A stretch of 64,000 nt of DNA from Diphasiastrum complanatum (taxonomy: Eukaryota > Streptophyta > Lycopodiopsida > Lycopodiales > Lycopodiaceae). Position numbers and translations under genes: made by a program. The DNA lies in assembly GCA_029204225.1 (NCBI GenBank), contig MU831999.1, positions 28,539-92,538 on the forward strand. Direction: 5' to 3'. Shown piece by piece: positions 9,601-21,600 of this stretch (its first letter is position 1; each line of letters begins with the position of its first letter). Under the pieces are notes generated by a model, which did no database searches, was not told the origin of the DNA, and saw only the letters and a program-made list of their open reading frames with translations.

Positions 9601-12600
9601 TATCAGATCAAGAATAAGGATATATGGACAAGTATGGAGGAGAAAATATCAGAAGTGCTATAGGTTTCACCATCATTCCATATGCATACCTGTTAGTTTT
9701 AAAGCTCTCAAATCCATAAATGTCAAGCACCCCAATTAAAGTCTTCGAATCAGGGTCTTGGCCAATAGATTTGTTGACTTTATTAACCAACCTGGAACAA
9801 ATCAAAATTTTCCAACGCACACATTAGGTCGCGCCTGTTTTTTCCCCATTTCATTCTCTTGATAATTCCATTGCTCTCACTTTTCAACAACGTCAGAACT
9901 TGGTGTGATTTTGCGAAAAAGCTTGTCCACTGAATAGTAGGCCTGACATGGTAAACTACTCAAAGAAAACAACAAAAAAAATCCTAGCAAATTGAAATTA
10001 GCTCTATTTGAAAGTACATGGAACCTGCATGGCGATCATACCAGTCAAATAATCGCGAATACACAGTCTTTGCAAATGTATCGCGGTTAATTGTGGCAGA
10101 AGATGGATCAAGGGTCTTTGTAATATTCTCATCCCGGGTAACAATGATTCGTGAACATAAAGAATCCTTCAAACCTTGGGGATCAAACCTGAATACATCA
10201 AAAGTAGCTTAGGTTTGTAGCAAACACAAATTCACACTACCTGCATAAAGCTCTAGCCACCTTCAAATTATAATATCCTGCCCAGAATCAAGAACAAATT
10301 ATTCTATAAAGCATTTATCCATAGCCTCACATAAGTAAATCAGCTGCAGCCTGTAGATGAAAACTAGATACTTCATCTTTCAGTTTTGATGAATCAGCAT
10401 CCTTTCCAGTCGTGAATTCGATGTTACCAACATGAAGAATGGAAGCAACTACACGAAAAATGGCCTCCTGAGACGTATGAAAAACCCATTATGTAAGACA
10501 AGTAAATACAAAAACAAACATTCTGGTTCTCTCTTTCTTCTCAAACAATAGGCTTGAACTAAAACAACTAGATACTATCTCAACAGGCTAAACAAATACG
10601 ATCAGCTCCCAAATGCAGCTCCAAAGGTAGAGACGTAGGTTTCAGAATCTCTCTAAGTCACATTCTAATTCATAAAAATCCTATCATCCATTGATCTGGA
10701 TGGAAATTCTGGATGAAGTAGGAAAACACTTTGGATATCAGATTATAGGAAGTTCTCAAAATCCATTTTGATCTGCATATATTGTCACAGCGTACTGCTA
10801 CAAATAATTCATGAAAATCCTTACTATCATTCCTCCACAAGTTCAACACTACTTATATGGGTCTCAGCAGTATGCACAGATGTACAACACAACTTCCTAA
10901 GTTCTTTTCATGACTAGTCAGGATATAAAATATACCATAGAGACAGAACAAAAGCTTCGCAAAAAATATGTTTTATAAAGATTGAATAAAGCAAGGCTAG
11001 TTTTGAGTTCAATATTAGAACATGTCCAGTTGACTGAAGGTTTTGCTTAAGCGAGCTCTAGTTTCTCTTAAACTGCAATTCTGTTTACTTTCCAGAATAA
11101 ATAGAACAAAAGTGGAGATTTGTCCACACCTGCTCCTCAGGGCTGATTCCAACAACATCCATGGCTCTTCTCGTCTTAGAATACTCCCTGCTATTACTCA
11201 CCCCATTCAGCTCATAGCAATTGCTCTGATTCAAATAGTGAAAACTTCTGACATCACTTAGTTTGTACCTTTCAGCATCCTGCAATGAAAAGGTACTTAG
11301 ACAACATATTAGAAGATCAAGAGCACTATAAAGCACTCATCATCGTTACAAGTTCTACAAGACATGGAATGCATGGCGTATGTACGTTTTGCTAACAAAT
11401 TACTTCTCGCATCAATTACTTCTAATCACAAAACGAGCTTAACAAACCTCTGGCGAGGCACACAGCTGGTAAAAACAATGATAATTTCGCTCAGGATCTG
11501 AAATTTGGACCACACGAGACCTCTCTAGAAGGTAAGTTCGCACAGCTGCTCCAGATATTCTTCCACTAGCATCAAACTGAAGCTCAACGAACTTTCCAAA
11601 ACGACTGTTACAATAATTACCAAAAAACGATTATGTCTTAGCAGTAGCACTATAGGGAAACGTCTCAGCAGATTCTGACCAACCATATCCATTAGGAACA
11701 CAATAAATGCTGTGGATTACACCAATCAGACACATGAAGACTATAGTTGGAATCAAAAGTAACGGAACTCATACATTGACAGGTGCAGTATGCAGTGTTT
11801 CACGCTAAAGAATACAATATATAAGGTTCATTGCTAGTCGGGGGGGGAAAACATCAATTTAAACTGTCAACAAGATGAACGATTGTCATGCATGACTTAT
11901 AATATTCATAAGCTTCAAACAACTCCTTCACAACCAAGTTCCCCTTACAGAGAAACATGAGAAAAATCACAAACCATTCTCTGTTTATAAGAGCTACAGA
12001 TGTTTGCCTATCTTCAAATTAGAGCCATGAAGTTACTGTCCTAAATGTCACAAAGAGATGCCACAGATACCTTGAATTGTCATTACGAACAGTTTTGGCA
12101 TTTCCAAATGCTTCTAGAAGAGGATTTGACTGCACAAACACAGCAATAATTCCATCTCAACTACTTGCTAGATCCAAGGCTTGGTAAGAAACAAAAAAAA
12201 ATGAAACAGCGAAAGTTTTATCAAGCCTTCCAAAGTCCATCGACCAATCTACAGGATTACCTTCAGACATAAACAAAAATAATAGTTGCACCTTATACCT
12301 CAAGGACTTGCTGCTCCACAGTTCGACCATCTGTGGCAGCTCGACCGCCCATGTAAGCTAGATACTGCATTATTAACTTGGTAGTCTCCGTCTTCCCAGC
12401 TCCACTCTCCCCACTTACCAAAATGGATTGACTGCAGTTATCACTGATCATAGCCCTGTAACCAACCACATTGCCAGATTGTAGAGTTTAGACCCTTCCA
12501 GAAGCTCTAGACGTATCCTGAATGTACAAACAGCCAATATGACGTTTCCTGGGTACAGGTACCTGTAAGCAGAATCAGCGACAGCAAAGACATGTGGGCT

Positions 12601-15600
12601 CAGCTCACCAAGGGGTGCCCCTCTGTATTGATCCATCATGTGGCCATCATACAAATGTGGTAGCTTTGCAAATGGGTTTACTGCAATCAGTATGTTCCCA
12701 GTATAAGTCTGCAAGGAACGCAATCTGATGTATTAAATGCATCAGAAGGTGCTGATGTCAACTATCTTCCTCATTAGTGATGTGTTATAAGAGCACATCA
12801 GCAGCAAAAAGACATTTGCTTAGCGTCAAGCAAAAAAATTTACTGCACCATACAATTCTAACACAATTGTACATGCCAAATTTAGCTTGATTTGAAATGT
12901 AACATAGAACTCCATCAAGCTTGAAAAATAAGTCAGTTTTTACTCCTCAAAACAATCTAGTAAAGGACAAATAAATTGCTATTAATTTGCTGCAAAGCAA
13001 AGTCACAATGATACTTGAAGCTACTGATCAAAAAGTTACCAGCATTCACAAAAATTATTGACTTAAGTCAAAATAGAAGCCAATATATCCAAGGTACCAA
13101 GTGTGTGCATGTGGTTTGTGAATAAGGAGGCCTTTCTGGTTCCCTAAGAGGCACGTGAGACTGTGAATAGTACAAACTCATAAAAGAAGCACAAGATACT
13201 CAGTAACTAATATGCGAAGTATTACTTCAGATATATAAAAAGGAGGGCATAACGTCCGAACAAAAGAAAGAAGACAAGGAATCTTTTTCTTGGTGCTCTT
13301 AGACCACAAACTCCAATATGGAAAGAGTGGAGTAGTACTGAGCATCCTTAGACGGATGCCCAGAGAGAGAGAGGGTTAATCAGATTTTGGAAGACATGCT
13401 TTTATTTTAGTAGTACGTAGATAGACTGGATGAAGCATTTACCCTTGGTAGAGTTTGCGTATACCGATAAGAGACATGCGTCCACAAGATTGAGCCCTTT
13501 TGAGCTCAACCATGGTTACAGACTAGCTAGCCCAACTACCATAGGGATTCAGTGAAAGGAGCCTGGCACGCTCGTGAGAACCATATGTACTGGGAATTTG
13601 AAATAGGAGATTGGGTATATTTGCTAATCCCTTCCAAGTCAAAGGTGCTACGCATAGAAAAGTGTGTCAAGATATCTCCTAGGTATTGTGGACCACGACT
13701 AATCATTGACAAAGCTAGCTAGGTAGCTTACAAGCTACAGCTACCCTTGGGATGCAAGGTGCACCAGTGTTTCTTATTAGGAAACTCAAGCAATGTTTGC
13801 AAGATGATAACCTTGTAAAAGGTCTTGTGTCTCTAGAAGAGAAAGACACTATAAAAGTTATGGACCCAAGGAAAGTTCCAAATCGGAAAGAACGGTGACG
13901 ATTGTGGAATTGTCTCCTCCAACAGTATCTAGTGACTTGGAAAGGGCATCCATTGTCAGATGCTACCTGGGAGATGCGAGAGTGTTTGCAAAAGTCTTAC
14001 TAAAAGTTTGTCATCGAGGACCGATGACTTGCTAGAAGAGGGAAGGATTGTTAAAGCCCAGTCTAGTTACCAAAGGGCCTAAGGCCAACCAAGTATTGGC
14101 GGTGGTCGGTGACCAACCTGGGACCGGTGCGTCACGAGCAGTGAACTGGCGTGACCACCTAACAAGTTGTCAGAGACATGGTGAATGTGACCGCTGTCTA
14201 GTCGTTAGTGATGAGATGCTAGCCGACAAGTAGATGGGGTGACTATTAGGAACAATGGACAGAGGTCCACCACAAAGGAAGAGTGACTCTGGATCTCCAC
14301 CCACTATCCTGTACTTGGCTCTACATTCACAGGCCACCATATAGGACCAGCGCCCAGCCTCCAAGAGGCCGTGCACTCCTCTCACATGCACAGTTACCAC
14401 TGTGCATGTGAATGGATGCCCCTCATGCATACTAAGCATGTGGCACACAGGTCCTAACTAGTTTTAGGGACCCACCCTTAGCAACTAAGGGTGCCCTCCA
14501 CTTAGTGGCACTCCCTATGAATATAGACCAAGCCCACTAGATCCTAGTCCCTAAGAGTTATTATCCTGAACTACGGGGCTGAGTGTCACCCCGTCGGGAC
14601 CCCCTAGGGTCTAACGAGTCACAAGTATCTCTGTGTTTGCCAATGGCCATAACATCTCCTCCCCCTAAAAGGAGCTTTCGTCCTCGAAAGCCATATCTTC
14701 AAAGACAAAATCAGGATATCTCTTGCGAAGCTTGCTTATAGACTCCCAAGATGCTTCTTCTTGGGACCCATCCTTCCACTTGACTAAAACATCTCGAAAG
14801 ACCGCATAACAAGTCTTGCGGTTTCGGATATTCAGAATTTCCTCTGGTTCATGTGGCAAGGAATTAGGTTCCTCAAAGGCTATTAGGGTTTGTTCTGGGA
14901 CAATGTTGTCTTCTTCTCGCAACACCCGCTTCAGTCGACTGACATGAAAGACCGGATGTACCTTTGCGGATTCTGGCAAAGCCAGCTGGTAAGCAGAACT
15001 TTCAATTCTCTTGAGTATTGTGAAGGGACCACAATACCTTGGGGACAACTGAGGACACTTGCCTGTGCTTAGAGTGGTAGAGTCTTCAGGAACTTTCAGA
15101 AACACCCGATCGCCTTCTTGAAAGGTCACATCCCTATGGGTTATATCCGCATAATGCTCAGCTAATGCTTGCGCTTGCTTCACATTAGCTTTAGCTATCT
15201 TGATCATAGTTTCCATATCCTCAAGAAACTCTCTAGCACTCTGTACTTTTTCTTTCCTAAGCCCTACGGCCATGGGGGCTCTAGGCTGAAATCCATACAT
15301 TAGCATGAATGGACTATACCCTGTAGTGGTGTGTTTAGTACTGTTATAAGCAAACTCCAAAAGCGGAAGATACTCTTCCCAATTGGTTTGCTTTTTACTA
15401 ACATATGCTCATAGCATATCTTCTAGAACCTGATTGACCCTTTCCGTTTGACCATCCGTTTCGGGATGATCAGTGGAGCTCATAGACAACTTAGTCTCTA
15501 ACTTGTTAAACAGCGCCCTCCAAAAGTTACCTGTAAACTTTGGATCTCGATCGCTAACTATGTTGGCGGGAAGGCCATATAACTTATAGATGTTTTCTAT

Positions 15601-18600
15601 AAAAAGCCTGGCGACTTCTGGAGTTGTAACAGTTTTCTTGGTCCATACAAACCGCACCATCTTGGTCAATCGGTCTACAACTACCCAGATCGAGTCATGG
15701 CCTTTACTCGTTCTTGGTAACCCCACTATAAAATCCATGTTGATACTCTCCCATCTACCACCGGGTATCTCTAGTGGCTGGAGGAGCCCGCCTACCTTGA
15801 GACGTTCAGCCTTTATGGCCTGGCATGTGGTGCACCTTAGTACGTACTCATGTCCATCTTTTTGCATACTAGGCCAATAAAACTTATTCTTTGCAAGAGC
15901 ATAGGTCCTCTTTATCCCGGGATGCCCTGCACTGGGACTGTCGTGACTTTCCTCAAGAATTTGGCGCCTAAAGTCACCATCCTTGGGTACACATACTCTC
16001 CCTTTATAAAGGAGGTACCCGTCCTCAATGGAGAAATTCTTCCATCGAGCATCCGCAACACCTGCTGATGGCACATCCACTCCGGATGTTTCCGCAACAT
16101 CTTCAGGCGGCATGTCCCGTCCCGACGCAACTGCAACATCTTCCGATGGCCCCGCAACATTCTCTGATGGCCCTGGTGTGGCTGTGGAATTCCTTTGCTC
16201 AATAGCCTGCCACACAAGTGCGTAGTAAGAATCACTAACACACTTTCCTCTGAGTGATTCCAGGAATTCACTCCTGAATGCCATAAAACTTAGCGCGCTT
16301 ACCATGGGCATTCTACTCAGGGCATCTGCTACCACATTGTAGCGCCCTTTCTTGTACCTTAGTTGATAGTCAAACTCCTGGAGAAGTTCGGCCCAACGAG
16401 CTTTTCTTCCTTTCAAGTCGCTTTGGGAGGAAAGCCACTTGATACTTTCTTGATCAAACACGATCTCAAACTTAGCTCCATAGAGGTAATGCCTCCATTT
16501 CTTAAGAGCATAGACTATTGCAAACAACTCCTTCTCATAAGTGGAATAATTCAACTGGTGTTTATCCAGTTTCTTACTCTCAAACGCGACCGGACGGTCG
16601 TGTTGAGAGAGAACAGCACCGATTGCCTGATCACTGGCATCGGTCTCTACTATGAATGCTTCATTTGGATGCACTAAACTTAAGACAGGAGCAGTTGCAA
16701 TTGCAGCCTTTAGATTTTCAAAGCTCACCTGTTGTTTAGGCCCCCAACTAAAGTTCTTGCCCTTACCCTTGAGCACATTTGTCAAAAGAGCAGTCAAGAG
16801 GGCATACTGATGGATAAACCTCCTGTAAAATCCAGCCAATCCGAGGAAGATCTGCAGCTCTTCCACTAAAACTGGGAAAGTTCCTCCTTAAGCTTCCTTC
16901 CTGTTCCCAGGAATCGTCATCGTCTGTACATCCCCTCCATCGAACCAGATGCTCGGTAACTATACGATTTCTCAATCGTTTAGTTCTTGTATCCAAGATC
17001 TTTTCGGGTTCAAGACGAGATACACCCGATGATTCATCCAACAGGTCCAACTGATCTCCAGATCCAAGATGCTCTCCTTCACATAGACTCTTTTTGAGAC
17101 GACTAACGTGAAATGCGGGATGCACTTGCGATCCATCCGGGAGTTCCAATTGGTAAGCTAAGGATCAGATCTTTTTCAAGATCTTAAACGGTCCTCTATA
17201 TCTAGGGGACAACTTATAAGGCTTGCCGGTACGCATTACACTTGAATCCTTCCGGATTCTCAAATATACCCAATCTCCCACTTGGAAGTCTCTCGGTGAT
17301 CTTTTCAGATTTGCATAATGTTTGTCCCTATCCTGGGCACTCTGGACATTTTCACGTGCAATTCGTAGCATTTCCTGCATATCATGTAGGAAATCCGCTA
17401 CTTTCTAAAACTTGATCGTCCGAGTCTCAACCGCAATGGGTGACCTAGGCTCAAAACCGTACATAAGCATAAATGGGCTATAACCGGTAGCCGAATGCTT
17501 ACTACTATTATAGGCAAACTCGATCAATGGAAGGTACTTTTCCCAATCAGATTGTCGTCTGGAAACATATGCTCGAAGCATTTGTTCCATCGTCTGATTT
17601 GTTCTTTCTGTTTGTCCATCCGTCTCAGGATGATCAGAAGAACCCAAGCTCAGTGTCTTCTCTAGGTTAGCAAATACGGCCAACCAAAAGTGACCGGTGA
17701 ACTTCGGATCGCGATCGCTCACAATATCACTTGGTAATCCGTAAAGCCTAAACAGACGCTCTACAAATATCTGAGCTAAATCAGAAGCCTTCGCGGTGGT
17801 CTTTACCGGAATAAACGTAGCCAATTTGGTAAGACGGTCGACCGCAACCCAAATTGCATCATGTTGTTTATTCGTCCGCGGTAACCCAACCACGAAATCC
17901 ATGGAAATACTATCCCATCGCTTATCAGGGATATCCAGTGGATGCAACAAACAGCCCGCCTTATGGCGTTCAGCTTTATTCAACTGGCATTGGTCACACT
18001 TGACCACATAAGATTCTACAAAGGGCTTAAGTTTTGGCCAATAAAAATCCCTTCGTACTAAATCCAATGTACGATGTATGCGGGGATGTCCTGCGCATGG
18101 TGAGTCATGACATTCATAAAGAATTTTATTCTTAACAACATCCACATCAGGCACACAAACCTTCCCTTTCCTAAACAAACGTCCATTACGGATAGAGAAG
18201 TCATCAGTACCCTTTATATCCTTCCCCCCAGACTGATCACCATGATCATCAGTCCCGCTTGATGAAACTGCTAGAACCCTATTCCAGATTGGTCCAAAAT
18301 GTGGGTCTTTCTCATAAAGACCTCTCAGGGAGAGATAAAAGTCCGTACTAATCTCAGTGAAGGAAAGTTCGTTCACTCCAATTCGACTAAGTGCATCAGC
18401 CACCTGATTAGATGAGCCCCTGATATACCGCACTTCAAAGTCAAATTCTTGCATGAGTTCTGCCCATCTGGCCTTATGACCTCGCAAATCATTCTAATTA
18501 TAGAAATACTTTAGAGGTTGATGATCCGTATTAATCACGAATTTATTACCGTACAGGTAATGCCTCCATGATTTCAAAGCATGGATCACAGCAAAAAGCT

Positions 18601-21600
18601 CTTTTTCATGAGTGGTGTATCTAACCTGTGCAACGGTTAGTTTCTTACTTTCAAAGGCAACGGGCTGACCCTCTTGGAAGAGAACAGCTCCAATAGCCGT
18701 ATCACTCGCGTCAGTGTTAATGACGAACGGCAAATCTCGATCCGCTATTCTCAAAACTGGAGCTGAGGCAATTAGAAGCTTGAGTTTGCGAAAACTCTCA
18801 TCTAACTTCTCATTCCATCTAATAGAAGGACTTGGCCTACCTTTGCGACTTTTCACTCCTTTCAACATATTGTTGAGAGGTCCAGCAATCTTCGAGTACT
18901 CCTCTGCAAATCTGCGGAAAAACACAGTGAAACCTAAGAATGACTTAAGTTCACACACCGTTTTAGGAATTGGCCATTCCACTACCGTCTTCACCTTTTC
19001 CTCGTCAATCTTGATCCCAAGGAGGTGATCTTATGACCTAGGTAAAGAAGTTCCTTCTTAAAGAATTCGCACTTTGATTCTTTCACATAAAGCTTCTCTT
19101 GTCTTAAGATACGTAAGACAGTACGGAGATGCTTAGCATGCTCTTTGAGTGTTCTGCTATAGATTAAAATATCGTCCAGAAACACTACTACGAACTTCCC
19201 CAAATATGGACGAAACAAACCGGTCATCATTTGCTGGAAAGTAGCCGGAGCATTTGTCAAACCAAAGGGCAATACAAGAAACTCGTAGTGGCCAAACCTG
19301 GTCCTAAAACCGGTCTTAGATACATCTTCCGGATGTATCCTAATCTGATGGTATCCCATACGTAGATCAATTTTTGTGAAGTATTTAGCTCCATTCAATC
19401 GATCTATGAGATCGTCCATCCTGGGCAACGAGTATTTATTTTTAACAGTTAGTTTGTTCAGACCCTTGTAATCTACACATAGCCGGAAACTCCCATCTTT
19501 CTTACTCTTAAGAAGGACAGGTGCTCCCCATGGAGATTTACTTGGTCTTATGTGTCCCATCCTGAGATACTCCTCGATCTGCCTAGCCACTTCCTCCTCT
19601 TCTTTCTGACTAAACCGATATGGTTGTCTGAAGATAGGACGGCTATCGGGCAAAAGATCTATCTTATGATCTACCGACCGAGCGGGTGGTAGTCGATAAG
19701 GTAGCTGCTTCGGAAAAACTTCACTAAACTCTTGCTTTAAATCTTGCAAAAGTTGTTGTTCCTGATGCGAATTTTCGGCGTTAAAGCATGAAAACACATT
19801 CACGTCCCCAACATCACAATGCATACGAGATTTCAAAAGCAAGTGAAAAATTTCATACTCAAAATCATGAACTTTCTCAATTAATTCAGCCGAAATAATC
19901 ATCGGCGATGGAAGTACATCGGTCTCTCCAGAAATCGAGACAATCTGATCAAACTTATCTTTAAATACCATAGAATGATTTTTAAAATCTATCTCTAAAG
20001 AGTCTGATTTGCCAAAAAACCATTCATAGCCCAAAATTACATCAGTACGGTCTAGATTCATGACATGGAAATCCAACGGCTCAACATAGTCCTGCATCCG
20101 AAGCTCTAAGTTCGAGACTTTTGACATCCCAAATCTCAATGTCCAACCCTGAGGCAAGACGGACCACGTAACGGTGATCACTGGCCATGGTGGGCACTCG
20201 GAGCTTCTGCACAAGTCGAGCATTCAAAAAATTGTGAGTACTACCTGAATCAAATAGCACATTCACGTCTTCCCCTAAAATATTGCCTCTCACACGAAAC
20301 AATTCATTAGGCTTGAAAAGTTCCCTCCACCAAAAAAAGGCTTTTCCTTCCAGAAACAATAGAACCGATGATATTCGTTTATCTTCTGGGACGTTGTGCA
20401 AGCTAAAATAGCTTGTCCAACGGTTTATCTAGTCTTCAACAACTTCCGGGCGTTTAAACTTTTTATCACCGGAAAATATTTCCGGTTGGTAGCCCAAGTT
20501 GTTAGAGTTAATAGCTTGCAGTTGATTAAATAGATTTTGCATTTGTTTATCCCGTTGTTTATTGCTCTGATGAAGTTATTAAACTGCCTTGCCTAAAGTT
20601 TGCAACAGTTTTTCTGAGTCTAGGGTGTCATCACTGTCGGTTTTGGCCGGCTGAATCTCCGTATTTCCCCCATCACTTCCTGGTGATGCCGAGTGAATCT
20701 CGGTAGCACCCCCCTCCAAAATTTCATCAGTATCCATTTGCTTGCCAACTGAAAATTTAAAAAAAAAATTCATTCAGTTAACACATTCTTTACGGGTATA
20801 ATAGTTACTGAACCAAGCAATGTCTTAAAAAAACCGATTTTTTAGACCATACATGCTTTCATTTACAAATTATACCAACGAATCGGCAAACGGGTTCAAA
20901 GCAATAAAAAAACGAAATTAACCATCAATACAACGTAAATCTATTATCAACTTGTTAACACAGATAACACTGCAAAAAATAATTATCAGTTACTTAAAAC
21001 TAAAAAAAACCCACTTAGAGCGAGAAATTCACAAGTTTTTTAAAAAACACCAAATGCCAAAATTTGGCCACTGCTAACCCCATCTTACCCCCCTCCTGCA
21101 TGCCAATCTCCAAGTTTGAGAATTAAAACTATAGTTTGGGGGGCCACCTACCCCCCCCCCCCCCTCACAACTCTTCTCCTCTCCACGCGGCCTCAGGCAA
21201 GGAGCAGTTCACGGGCTAACTCACAGCCGAATCCAGACCTCTGGATTAAGCGAGCGCCCACCCGCGAGAGAGAGAGAGAGAGAGAGAGAGAGGAGCGCCC
21301 ACCCTCGCGAGAGAGAAATAGAGAGACAGAGCACTGGGTGAGGGATGGATCAGCGCCCACCCAACTCTCCATCGCAGGTTAATGGGCGTTTTGGCCACAG
21401 ATTTTCCAGCATGTGTTTAGGAGTTTTATTCACAGTTTTCAACCTTCCGGTTCAGAAATGTCAAAAGACTGTATTTGTCAAAAACCTGTCTCTCCAAGCT
21501 CGTGAAACTAAGGAGGACGATGTGTATGAAGCTCTATGAGTCCTTCTACGTGCTATTCCTGTCACTTGGTACATGGCATCCAACTGTGGGTGATCAGTCC

